Positions 24,767-32,716 of a stretch of DNA of 34,023 nt are shown here, piece after piece (the first letter of the stretch is position 1; each line of letters starts with the position of its first letter). Below the pieces are notes generated by a model. It was given only the letters and a program-made list of their open reading frames with translations. It was not told the origin of the DNA and searched no databases. The position numbers and the translations under genes were made by a program. Origin of the DNA: Clostridia bacterium (GTDB lineage Bacteria; Bacillota; Clostridia; Oscillospirales; CAG-272); contig JAFTBN010000024.1 in the NCBI GenBank assembly GCA_017455185.1, positions 1 through 34,023 on the forward strand. Reading direction: 5' to 3'.

Positions 24767-25525
24767 ATGAAAATACTGGTTATCTCCGACATCCACGGCT
24801 ATTACGACGGGCTTCGGGCCGTGTGGAAACAGGAGCGTGACGCCGACGCCATCCTGGTGCTGGGCGACATTGTGGACTGGGGATTCAATCCTCATGAATG
24901 CGTTCAATTCTGCCGGGAGCATAACGTCATCGCCATCAGTGGCAACCATGACCTCAGCATCCTCGACGCCTACGACCGGGGAGTCCGGATGCCCGAAGAC
25001 GGCAGCCCCTACACCTTCGCCGAACTCACCCTGGAGCGGCTGACCCGGGATGACCTTGACTATCTGCGTGCCCTTCCGACCGAACGGTATCTCACCCTGG
25101 ACGGGATGAAAATCTGCATGCGCCATTACCCGATGGGACCCGAGACCGAAATGCACACCATTGAAAAGGCAGCCGCCGCTCATAACACCATCAACTGGGC
25201 CGACAAGGAGTGGAAGGAGATGACCGGCGAGGATCCCAACCATTTCGAAAACAGGGTCTTCATCCACGGCCACACCCATCAGTGCCGCATTCTGCTTCCC
25301 GGCTGCGGCTATACGCTGCTCAATCCGGGATCCCTGGCCTACCGTGTCTGCGCCGACTCATGCGCCAAAGGCGCGACCTATCTGACCATCGAGTCAGGCG
25401 TCGTCTTTCCTCATGAAATCCTGTACCCAACCGAACACCTGTTGAAAATGATTGACGAGCAGAACTTCAAACCCGAAGTGGAACAACCGGTCAGGGTCTA
25501 TATGGCCCCGCAGGCGAAGAACTGA
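24767..25525 (+). CDS. Metallophosphoesterase, copy 1
   Basis: A 252-residue calcineurin-like phosphoesterase of the YfcE/MJ0936-like group. All metal-binding motifs are present: SDIHG (D8, H10), GDIVDW (D34), GNHD (N60, H61), a later histidine in MRHYPMG, and GHTHQ near 168. Such enzymes hydrolyse phosphodiesters with two metal ions; the substrate is unknown. AAAGG lies eight bases before the ATG. It is followed after 43 bases by a paralogue of identical length with shared segments such as VDWGF-PHEC and GCGYT, so the pair arose by tandem duplication. Confidence 0.9.
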   Translation: MKILVISDIHGYYDGLRAVWKQERDADAILVLGDIVDWGFNPHECVQFCREHNVIAISGNHDLSILDAYDRGVRMPEDGSPYTFAELTLERLTRDDLDYLRALPTERYLTLDGMKICMRHYPMGPETEMHTIEKAAAAHNTINWADKEWKEMTGEDPNHFENRVFIHGHTHQCRILLPGCGYTLLNPGSLAYRVCADSCAKGATYLTIESGVVFPHEILYPTEHLLKMIDEQNFKPEVEQPVRVYMAPQAKN

Positions 25526-25533
25526 GAAAGAAC

Positions 25534-25571
25534 GGAGGTAACGGGACGTTTTCCTGTCTGATTGAAAAATG
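25534..25571 (+). promoter_or_regulatory. Leader of phosphoesterase copy 2: Shine-Dalgarno, hairpin, ATG
   Basis: GGAGGT (25534–25539) lies 29 bases before the ATG. A hairpin, ACGGGA (25541–25546) with TCCTGT (25552–25557, one G·T pair), fills the gap; folding it leaves 12 bases. No nearer ribosome site is visible. This is the same arrangement and effective spacing as before rplI. Confidence 0.5.
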
Positions 25572-26327
25572 AAAATTCTGATTGTTTCCGATATTCACAG
25601 CAATTATCCGGCCCTGCAGGCCATTTGGGAAAAAGAAAAAGACTCCGACGTCGTCCTGATTCCGGGAGATCTGGTCGACTGGGGGTTCTTCCCGCATGAA
25701 TGCGTCACCTGGGCCCGGGAACACGACGCCATCATCGTAGCGGGCAACCACGATCACGAAGTGCTGGACGCCTATGACTCGGGCGTGCGGTATCCGACCG
25801 ACGGAACCTCCTGCACGTTCCATCAGTACACCATCGGTCAGCTGACCGAACCGGACCTGAACTATCTTCGGAGTCTGCCTGAGTCCCGGTATTTCAAGCT
25901 GGACGGCCAGTCCTTTTTCATGAAGCATTATCCGCATTGTCACGTCAACATTGAATGCCCCCTGACTGACGAAATCTGCAAATTCGACACCATTGCCTAC
26001 GCGGACCGGGAATGGCTGCTCGGAACCGGACAGGAACCCGATCACTTTGACAAAAGAGTCCTTCTGTTCGGACATTACCATGAATGCCAGATCCGGCTAC
26101 TCGGCTGCGGCTATACCTGGATTGACCCGGGCGCCGTGGCCTACCGTCTGGGACCCAACGCGCAGGCCAAATCCGCCACCTATGTCACCGTGGAAGACGG
26201 CCTCCCCAGCGCTCACTCCGTCTCCTATCCGATGGACGTGTTCGAACCCTATCTGCGGGACGTTCCCTTTGCCGAGGACTCCATTTACAAAAAGCTCTCC
26301 CGGATTTTCTTTACGCCGCAAACGTAA
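25569..26327 (+). CDS. Metallophosphoesterase, copy 2
   Basis: A 252-residue paralogue of the preceding gene. Motifs: SDIHSN (D8, H10), GDLVDW (D34), GNHDHE (N60, H61), MKHYPHCH, and GHYHECQIRLLGCGYTWIDPG. The GHTH of copy 1 is GHYH here, which keeps both histidines. The two copies differ throughout, most clearly around residues 75–85 and in the last 40, so the duplication is old or the copies have specialised. The last gene of its operon; a terminator follows within 25 bases. Confidence 0.9.
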   Translation: MKILIVSDIHSNYPALQAIWEKEKDSDVVLIPGDLVDWGFFPHECVTWAREHDAIIVAGNHDHEVLDAYDSGVRYPTDGTSCTFHQYTIGQLTEPDLNYLRSLPESRYFKLDGQSFFMKHYPHCHVNIECPLTDEICKFDTIAYADREWLLGTGQEPDHFDKRVLLFGHYHECQIRLLGCGYTWIDPGAVAYRLGPNAQAKSATYVTVEDGLPSAHSVSYPMDVFEPYLRDVPFAEDSIYKKLSRIFFTPQT

Positions 26328-26348
26328 GGATCCGGATCCCGCTCAAAA

Positions 26349-26399
26349 GACCCGTACGCCTGCCGGTTTTCCCAACTCCGGCCGTTACGGGCCTTTTTT
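26349..26399 (+). terminator. Terminator of the phosphoesterase operon
   Basis: CCCGTACG pairs with CGTTACGGG (one bulge), with inner CCGG pairs, and CC followed by six T (26394–26399) comes after. Confidence 0.85.
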
Positions 26400-26475
26400 C
26401 CTTTCAAGCACCTGCGCGCACCCTTCCGTTCCGTATACTTTTTGGCATTCCGGGCCAATTATTTTTGGAAAACGG

Positions 26476-26504
26476 TTGTAAAAACCTTTTAAATAGGGTA
26501 TAAT
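26476..26504 (+). promoter_or_regulatory. Promoter of the ABC–DUF1854–ABC operon
   Basis: TTGTAA (26476–26481) and a perfect TATAAT (26499–26504) with a 17-base spacer. The leader contains a TTTCCC-TCAT-GGGAAA hairpin at 26541–26556, just before the ribosome site. Confidence 0.8.
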
Positions 26505-26578
26505 CTGCACATCCGATACCCCTCTTCCTCTGCGGAAAGGTTTCCCTCATGGGAAAAGTACAAGGGAGGTGGATTTTT

Positions 26579-28834
26579 ATGTTACCTTTGAATACGTTCG
26601 ACAAACATAAAGAGGTACGCGATGCTTTCCGATCTCACGGCATCGCGGATACCTCTATTTATTTTGCTTTTCAGGAAGACCTGACCTGTGACGGACACTT
26701 CGGCGAAGAGTGGCTGGCCGTGGATACGGACGGCAAGCACCTCTACCGTTATTCCGTCACAAGTCAGGCTTTTGATATCTTTGAGTGCGACAAACTGTAC
26801 GAGCCTTACATCGACAACTACACGACTTCCAACCGCCTTCTGGCCCTGACCGACGACGAAAACGGAAACCGGATCACCATCGTGCTCGGAGCGTGCACCA
26901 ACTCCTGCAAGCGGCGGCTTTCCGCCTTCGTAAACATCTGGGACCGCGTGCGTAAAGGGATGGAGGTAAAGGAAGACGACCCCATTTTCGAACAGTTCAA
27001 CGCGAAATGCCCGAAATGCGGAACGGTCTATCCCGACCAGCAGCGCCGCATTTGCGAAAACTGCTCCAAGAAAAAGGGGACGATCGTACGCATGCTCTCC
27101 TATTTCAAGGAGTTCAAGCTGCAGTTCGCGGTCGTGCTCTTCTGTCTGATTGCCACCTCGGCCATTTCCCTGTCCGGCCCGATTATCTCGGGCAGGATCC
27201 TGTATGACCGGGTCATTTCCGAAAAGGGCGACCTTCACGAAGAAAAATACGTCTACGTTTTCGTCGGAGTCCTGCTTCTGCTCGGCCTGCTTTCGGTCGG
27301 AATCGGGATTCTGCAGAACCGGTGCAACGCCTATATGTCGACCCGCGTCACCAAGCGGATGCGCGACGACATTTTCACGGCCATGAGCAAACTGTCGGTC
27401 TGCTACTTCAACCAGCATTCCTCCGGACGGCTGTTCAACCGGGTCAACTACGACGCGACCCGCATCCGCAGCTTTTACATCGACGGGGTGCCCGCGCTGC
27501 TGATTCATTCGCTCAATTTCATCGGACTTACGTTTTTCCTGTTCTCCATCAACTGGAAACTGACCCTGATTGTGTTCATCCCGGTCCCGATTGTCTTCCT
27601 GCTTTTCAAGTTCATGCTGCCCAAACTGTGGCGCTCCTTCTCCAAGCTCTGGCGGAGATCGTCCTCCATGAACGGCATGCTGGCCGACACGCTCAACGGA
27701 GCCCGGGTTGTCAAGGCCTTCTCCAAGGAACCGGAAGAAACCAACCGCTTCTACAAATACGCGCACCGGCTGTATGACGCGAATATGCAGGTCAACAAAG
27801 TGGCCATCCTCATTTTCCCGGTTGTCGCGCTGCTCATCGGCATTTCCTCCCAGGCCATCTGGGGATTCGGAGGCATCGAGGTCATGCACGAACACATGAC
27901 CTACGGTGAGCTGACCACGTATCTCGGCTATCTGGGCATGATTTTCGGGCCGTTGGGTTTCTTCTCCACCTTTACCAACCTGCTGACCGATACGATGAAC
28001 GCGGCCACGCGCATGTTTGAGACGCTGGACCAGATCCCCGAGATCAACGACTCGCAGAATCCGGTGAAACTGGATTCCATCAAAGGAGAGATTGTCTTCG
28101 ACCACGTCTCCTTCCATTACAATCCGAACAATCCCATTCTGAAAGACGTTTCCTTCGTGCTCCATCCGGGAGACAACGTGGGCGTGGTCGGACACACCGG
28201 TTCGGGCAAGTCGACCATCGCCAACCTGATCACCCGCATGTACGACGTCATTTCCGGCTCGGTCTCGATTGACGGGGTCAACATCAAGGAAATCGAACTG
28301 GCTTCCCTGCGCCGGAACATCGCCATCGTGTCCCAGGAGATTTACCTGTTCCGCGGGACCGTGGCCGACAACATCCGGTACGCCAAGCCGGACGCAACCC
28401 TGGCGGAAGTCATTGCGGCAGCGCGGGCGGCCAACGCGCATGACTTCATCATGCAGATGCCCGAAGGATACGAAACCTACATCGGCGCCGGCAGACGGGC
28501 CCTTTCGGGCGGAGAAAGACAGAGAATCTCCATTGCCCGCGCACTGCTCCTCTCGCCCTCGCTCCTGATCCTGGACGAGGCGACCGCCGCCATGGACAAC
28601 GAAACCGAGCGGCTCATCAGCGAAGCCATTGAGAAACTGATTCAGGGCCGGACCACCATCACCATCGCCCACCGTCTTTCCACGCTGCGCAACTGCAACG
28701 TCATTATGGCCGTGGAAAACGGAGAAGTCGCCGAAATGGGTTCCCAGGAGGAGCTCATGGAGAAAAAAGGCGTCTATTACAAACTGTACACGCTGCAGAA
28801 CGCACAGATGCAGCAAGTGATGCAGGGTCAGTAA
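26579..28834 (+). CDS. ABC exporter half-transporter with N-terminal zinc ribbon (A)
   Basis: A 751-residue fused permease–ATPase. An unusual cytoplasmic N-terminal region of about 170 residues comes first; it looks beta-rich, perhaps PH-like, up to about 130 and ends in a zinc ribbon, CPKC (144–147) and CENC (159–162). The six-helix exporter membrane domain spans about 180–475. The ATPase has Walker A GHTGSGKST (538–546), signature LSGGERQ (642–648), Walker B LLILDEAT (662–669) and an IAHRLS H-loop, so it should be active. GGGAGG supports the ATG at 26579; a second ATG at 26549 also has AAAGG at good spacing and cannot be excluded. Its likely partner is the second half-transporter two genes on. 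The substrate is unknown. Confidence 0.88.
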   Translation: MLPLNTFDKHKEVRDAFRSHGIADTSIYFAFQEDLTCDGHFGEEWLAVDTDGKHLYRYSVTSQAFDIFECDKLYEPYIDNYTTSNRLLALTDDENGNRITIVLGACTNSCKRRLSAFVNIWDRVRKGMEVKEDDPIFEQFNAKCPKCGTVYPDQQRRICENCSKKKGTIVRMLSYFKEFKLQFAVVLFCLIATSAISLSGPIISGRILYDRVISEKGDLHEEKYVYVFVGVLLLLGLLSVGIGILQNRCNAYMSTRVTKRMRDDIFTAMSKLSVCYFNQHSSGRLFNRVNYDATRIRSFYIDGVPALLIHSLNFIGLTFFLFSINWKLTLIVFIPVPIVFLLFKFMLPKLWRSFSKLWRRSSSMNGMLADTLNGARVVKAFSKEPEETNRFYKYAHRLYDANMQVNKVAILIFPVVALLIGISSQAIWGFGGIEVMHEHMTYGELTTYLGYLGMIFGPLGFFSTFTNLLTDTMNAATRMFETLDQIPEINDSQNPVKLDSIKGEIVFDHVSFHYNPNNPILKDVSFVLHPGDNVGVVGHTGSGKSTIANLITRMYDVISGSVSIDGVNIKEIELASLRRNIAIVSQEIYLFRGTVADNIRYAKPDATLAEVIAAARAANAHDFIMQMPEGYETYIGAGRRALSGGERQRISIARALLLSPSLLILDEATAAMDNETERLISEAIEKLIQGRTTITIAHRLSTLRNCNVIMAVENGEVAEMGSQEELMEKKGVYYKLYTLQNAQMQQVMQGQ

Positions 28835-28849
28835 AAAAGGAGAACCGTC

Positions 28850-29407
28850 ATGCAGGATACAGAAGAAATAAAAGCGTTGTTTGACAAACGCGAATCCATT
28901 CCGCTCACTCCGAAAAACGCGACGTTTACCCGTTCGGAAGGAGGGCTGATTTCCCTAACCCTCCATTATCCCGACAAAGAGGACGAATATTTCGAGCGCG
29001 TCGTTCCGCTTCGCGCCTTCCCGATCACCGACCCCGAGGACTACATTTCCATCCGGGAACCCGACACCATCGACAAAGGCCACGGCGACGAAATCGGTCT
29101 GATCGACCATATGGCGGACTTTGACGAAGAAACGCAGAAGATGCTCCGGGCCGAACTGAACCGTCATTACTTCACCCCCGAGCTGACCAAAATCCAGAAA
29201 GTCACCGAAAAATTCGGCTATCTGTATTTCGAATGCACCACCTCGGCCGGTCCCGTCACCTTCGTTATGAGCAACCCCTATTCCAACTTCCGCTCCTTCG
29301 AGGACGGACGCGTCTTCCTGTACGACATAGACGGGAACTGCTTCCAGATTACCGATCCGGCCAAGCTGGACAAGGCAAGCCTGCGGAAGATTGAAATCTA
29401 CCTGTAA
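28850..29407 (+). CDS. DUF1854 domain protein
   Basis: A 185-residue soluble protein. The segments VPLRAFPITDPEDYISI, EIGLIDHMADFDEETQKML and FTPELTKI, followed by a beta-rich part ending VFLYDIDGNCFQI, match DUF1854. Related genes sit beside ABC exporter genes in proteobacteria, where the set is annotated as linked to cyanophycin metabolism; no cyanophycin gene is present here. It starts 16 bases after the first half-transporter behind AAAGGAG and ends 21 bases before the second. It is probably an accessory subunit of the exporter. The function is unproven. Confidence 0.82.
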   Translation: MQDTEEIKALFDKRESIPLTPKNATFTRSEGGLISLTLHYPDKEDEYFERVVPLRAFPITDPEDYISIREPDTIDKGHGDEIGLIDHMADFDEETQKMLRAELNRHYFTPELTKIQKVTEKFGYLYFECTTSAGPVTFVMSNPYSNFRSFEDGRVFLYDIDGNCFQITDPAKLDKASLRKIEIYL

Positions 29408-29427
29408 GCCCGGGAGGCTCTCACGCT

Positions 29428-31629
29428 ATGAAACTCATGTTTGATCTGCCGCCGGCGGACGAAGCCGTCATTCCGGCCCCGGAACCCGGCGAAAAACGCA
29501 TGTACTGTCTGCCTTTCAACTATCTCGAAGGCATGATCGTCAAAGGGTATATGCTCTTTACCAACCGGCACATCTACAAAGTGCTCGAAGGTCTTCTGCT
29601 CAACACCTGGGACGTGTCCCGCATGAGCGAATTCACCATCGAGCAGATGTTCGGCTGCAGCGGGCTGTATGCCCATGTGGACGGGAAAAGCCATTGCCTC
29701 TGCCTGTTCAATTCGGGGCGGAATCTGCCCCGGTATTCCGTCGTGCTCACCTCCTTCCAGGCAATCGTGGAAGAACACGACGAAACCATCCTGACCAGCG
29801 AGGAGCCCGAACGGTTCTGCCCGAAATGCGGCCGCCCGTTCGTGCAGCACACGACCATCTGCCCCTTCTGCCAGGACAAAAAGAAAATCTACAAAAAGCT
29901 GTGGGGCATGACCCGCGGACTCCGTCTTTTGATGTTCTTCCCCCTGGGCGTCGCCCTGCTCTCCCTGGTCTTCCGCTTCGTCGTCCCGGCCATTCAGAGA
30001 GTCGCCATCGACGAATACATCATCCCGCAGAACGACGACCCGACCTCCATCCGCTCCTTCATCCTGATCATCGTCGCCATTGTCAGCATCGACCTGATCC
30101 AGCGCGCGGTCGGCGTCGTCCAGTCGCGGATATCCGCCACCTCGGCCAACCGGTTCACCCTGATGCTCCGCTCGGTCCTGTTTGAAAAGATTCAGACCCT
30201 GTCCCTGTCTTCCGTTCAGAAGAAATCCACCGGCGACCTGATGGGCCGGATCAACAACGACGTGGCCGTTGTACAGAACTTCATCACCAACCTGCTTCCC
30301 AGCTACCTGTCCATGCTGTTCTCCTTTGTGTTTGCGCTGGTCATTTTGCTGGTCATGAGCCCGCTGATGAGTCTGTTCGTCTTCATTCCGATTCCCTTTG
30401 CCCTGACCGGTATCATTCTGTTCCGGAAAACCGTCAACCGGCGCAATGTGCGCGCCTGGATCCTGACCCGCCGGACCGACACCCACCTGCAGGACACGCT
30501 GGACGGAATCCGGGTCGTCAAATCCTACGGAAACGAAGAAAAAGCGGTCCGGGACTTCAAGGCCAATACCACGAAGCAGGCCCGCCAGGAGGAAAGCAAC
30601 GCGTCCCTGTTTGACACGGTCTTCCCCCTGTTCGGTTTTCTGCTCCGCTTCGGCAATTACCTGATTCTGCTGTTCGGAAACCTGTGGGTATTCGGCGGAA
30701 CGATGACCATCGGCGAACTCAACCAGTTCAACACCTACGCCTCCATCATCTACGAACCGATTCTGCAGATTACGGTCATCCCCCGTTCCATTTCGGCCTT
30801 CTCCACATCCCTGGGCAAAATCCTGGAAATATTGGAGGAAGAACCCGAGATTTACGACGCTCCGGCCGCCGACCATGTCAAGCTGAAGGGAGAAATCAGC
30901 ATTCGCAACGTCACGTTCGGCTATTTCAGTTATCACCCCATTCTCAAACACATCAACGTTGACATCAAGAAGGGGGAAATGATTGGAATTGTCGGCCATT
31001 CCGGCTGCGGCAAGACCACCCTGATCAACCTGATCATGCGTCTGTATGACGTGACGCAGGGCGCCATCTATATGGACGGAAAAGACATACGGGAAATCTC
31101 CCAGGACAGCCTGAGAACCCAGATGGGCGTCGTCCTTCAGGAAACGCACCTGTTCTCGGGGTCTGTGCGGGACAATCTGAAATACGCGATGCCGCAGGCC
31201 ACAAACGAAGAAGTCATCCGGGCGGCAAAACTGGCCAATGCCCACGACTTTATCATGCGGCTGCCCGAAGGATACAATTCCATGGTCGGTGAAAAGGGCT
31301 ATTCCCTTTCCGGAGGCGAGCGCCAGCGGATTGCCATTGCCCGAGCCCTGATTCACGACCCGGCCCTTCTGATTCTGGACGAAGCAACCGCAGCCCTGGA
31401 CACCGAAACCGAGAAACTGATCCAGGACGCCATCGACCGGGTCGCGCACGGACGCACAACCCTTGTGATTGCACACCGTCTTTCCACCCTTCGCAACGCA
31501 GACCGCATTCTGGTCCTTGACCACGGGAAAGTGGCGGAGTTCGGAACGCATCTCGAACTGCTGCAATCCAAAGGCATTTATTACAAACTGGTTATGTCTC
31601 AGGCGCGTCAGGCGCAGGAAAAGGACTGA
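29428..31629 (+). CDS. ABC exporter half-transporter with N-terminal zinc ribbon (B)
   Basis: A 733-residue fused permease–ATPase with the same unusual build as the first. The N-terminal region (about 1–125, YLEGMIVKGYMLFTNRHIYK) looks PH-like and ends in a zinc ribbon, CPKC (131–134) and CPFC (145–148). The membrane domain spans about 160–460. The ATPase has Walker A GHSGCGKTT (523–531), LSGGERQ (627–633), LLILDEAT (647–654) and IAHRLS. Both nucleotide sites therefore look competent, unlike many heterodimeric exporters with one degenerate site. GGGAGG precedes the ATG. Partnering with the first half-transporter is inferred from the operon and shared architecture. Confidence 0.88.
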   Translation: MKLMFDLPPADEAVIPAPEPGEKRMYCLPFNYLEGMIVKGYMLFTNRHIYKVLEGLLLNTWDVSRMSEFTIEQMFGCSGLYAHVDGKSHCLCLFNSGRNLPRYSVVLTSFQAIVEEHDETILTSEEPERFCPKCGRPFVQHTTICPFCQDKKKIYKKLWGMTRGLRLLMFFPLGVALLSLVFRFVVPAIQRVAIDEYIIPQNDDPTSIRSFILIIVAIVSIDLIQRAVGVVQSRISATSANRFTLMLRSVLFEKIQTLSLSSVQKKSTGDLMGRINNDVAVVQNFITNLLPSYLSMLFSFVFALVILLVMSPLMSLFVFIPIPFALTGIILFRKTVNRRNVRAWILTRRTDTHLQDTLDGIRVVKSYGNEEKAVRDFKANTTKQARQEESNASLFDTVFPLFGFLLRFGNYLILLFGNLWVFGGTMTIGELNQFNTYASIIYEPILQITVIPRSISAFSTSLGKILEILEEEPEIYDAPAADHVKLKGEISIRNVTFGYFSYHPILKHINVDIKKGEMIGIVGHSGCGKTTLINLIMRLYDVTQGAIYMDGKDIREISQDSLRTQMGVVLQETHLFSGSVRDNLKYAMPQATNEEVIRAAKLANAHDFIMRLPEGYNSMVGEKGYSLSGGERQRIAIARALIHDPALLILDEATAALDTETEKLIQDAIDRVAHGRTTLVIAHRLSTLRNADRILVLDHGKVAEFGTHLELLQSKGIYYKLVMSQARQAQEKD

Positions 31630-31653
31630 GTCCCATTTTTTACAGATGGCAAT

Positions 31654-31700
31654 GAAAAACAGCCCCGGAAGCCTTTTACAGCAAGGTTTCCGGGGCTGTT
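31654..31700. terminator. Hairpin terminator between convergent ABC and dapF operons
   Basis: ACAGCCCCGGAA (31659–31670) pairs perfectly with TTCCGGGGCTGT (31688–31699), with an inner CCTT/AAGG stem. Five A bases precede it, giving T5 for minus-strand transcripts; on the plus strand only TT follows. It serves dapF best and may also stop the ABC operon. Confidence 0.75.
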
Positions 31701-31784
31701 CCGGTGATTCAGAAAGTGCGTCATGTCCATCGGTTGCCCGGCTTGCCACACATTCCTCAGACATACGGATTCCCTCCCTGATAC

Positions 31785-31841
31785 AATAGAGCCGCAGACC
31801 ATTCCGTGTCTGCGGCTCTATTGAATCCAGCCAGGCTGGAT
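31785..31841. repeat. Perfect 15-bp hairpin plus a 17-bp palindrome downstream of dapF
   Basis: AATAGAGCCGCAGAC (31785–31799) pairs perfectly with 31808–31822. Next to it ATCCAGCC-A-GGCTGGAT (31825–31841) is a perfect palindrome. Neither is followed by a T run in either direction. They lie in the 253-base gap between convergent genes. Confidence 0.75.
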
Positions 31842-31882
31842 GCCCTGTTTGAAAGGTTACTTCCCTTGTCCGGTGACAAAAC

Positions 31883-32671
31883 TCAGACCGTTTCCCCTTC
31901 ATACACAAATTCTGCGGGACCCGTCATGCGGGCATTTCCCTGCCCGTCCACCGAAATCCCGAGTTCACCCCCGTCCAGCTCAACCTTTACGGGCTGCCCG
32001 GCGGCGCAATACCCGGCCTTGACAGCCGCGGCTGCCGCGGCGCAGGCGCCGGTTCCGCAGGCCATCGTAATTCCGCTTCCGCGTTCCCAGACCCTCATCC
32101 TCAGTTTCCTTTCGCTCAGCACCTGTACAAACTCGGCGTTGATTCCCCCGGGAAACATCCGGTGTTTTTCCACCTGAGGCCCCCAGACTTCGAGCGGTAC
32201 CTGTCCGATATCCGGAACAAAGAAAACGATGTGCGGATTTCCGACCGAAACCGGAATTCCCTGTAATTCGGAGCCGTCCAGACGAACCAAAAGAGGCTCG
32301 TCGGCACGCGTCTGTCCCATATCGACCTCCACGGCCTCCACTCGTTCTTCCCGAAGAATCAGGCTCAGATTGCGGATTCCGGACAAAGTCTCGATGTTTA
32401 ATTCGGTCTTTTGCGTATATCCCTTTTCGTACACATACTTTCCCACGCACCGGATGCCGTTGCCGCACATACGCGCCTCGCTTCCGTCCGCGTTGAAAAT
32501 TCTCATGCGAAAATCCGCCTTGTCCGAGGGAGAAATAAAGATCATGCCGTCCGAACCCGCCCCAAAATGACGGTCCGACAGCCTGCGGCACAACTCCTCC
32601 ACCTGCCCGGGCACTTCCCCGTATACATACAGATAATCGTTTCCAAGGCCCTGCATTTTGGTAAAGTGCAT
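31883..32671 (-). CDS. dapF: Diaminopimelate epimerase
   Basis: A 262-residue enzyme that converts LL- to meso-diaminopimelate, the step before lysine and peptidoglycan precursor synthesis. Both catalytic cysteines are present: ARMCGNGIRC (C69) and MACGTGAC (C205). Other family segments are KMQGLGNDY, GAGSDGMIF and VSVGNPHIVFF. AGGA lies eight bases before the ATG at 32671; an ATG at 32680 is an alternative with worse spacing. It follows asnA by 45 bases and shares its promoter; both concern aspartate-family amino acids. Confidence 0.95.
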   Translation of the reverse strand: MHFTKMQGLGNDYLYVYGEVPGQVEELCRRLSDRHFGAGSDGMIFISPSDKADFRMRIFNADGSEARMCGNGIRCVGKYVYEKGYTQKTELNIETLSGIRNLSLILREERVEAVEVDMGQTRADEPLLVRLDGSELQGIPVSVGNPHIVFFVPDIGQVPLEVWGPQVEKHRMFPGGINAEFVQVLSERKLRMRVWERGSGITMACGTGACAAAAAAVKAGYCAAGQPVKVELDGGELGISVDGQGNARMTGPAEFVYEGETV

Positions 32672-32716
32672 CTTTTCCATCCTTTCCCGTCCGCCAGAAC
32701 GGCTCCGCGAATCACG

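Noticed and set aside
26582..28816. A 744-codon minus-strand frame opposite ABC half-transporter A
   Set aside because: Same pattern: no motif, no ribosome site, fully covered by a well-supported gene on the other strand.
29398..31908. An 836-codon open frame on the minus strand, opposite ABC half-transporter B
   Set aside because: It is antisense to a gene with clear family motifs, has no protein-family motif, and has the low-complexity G/V/Q/D-rich look of a GC-rich shadow frame.
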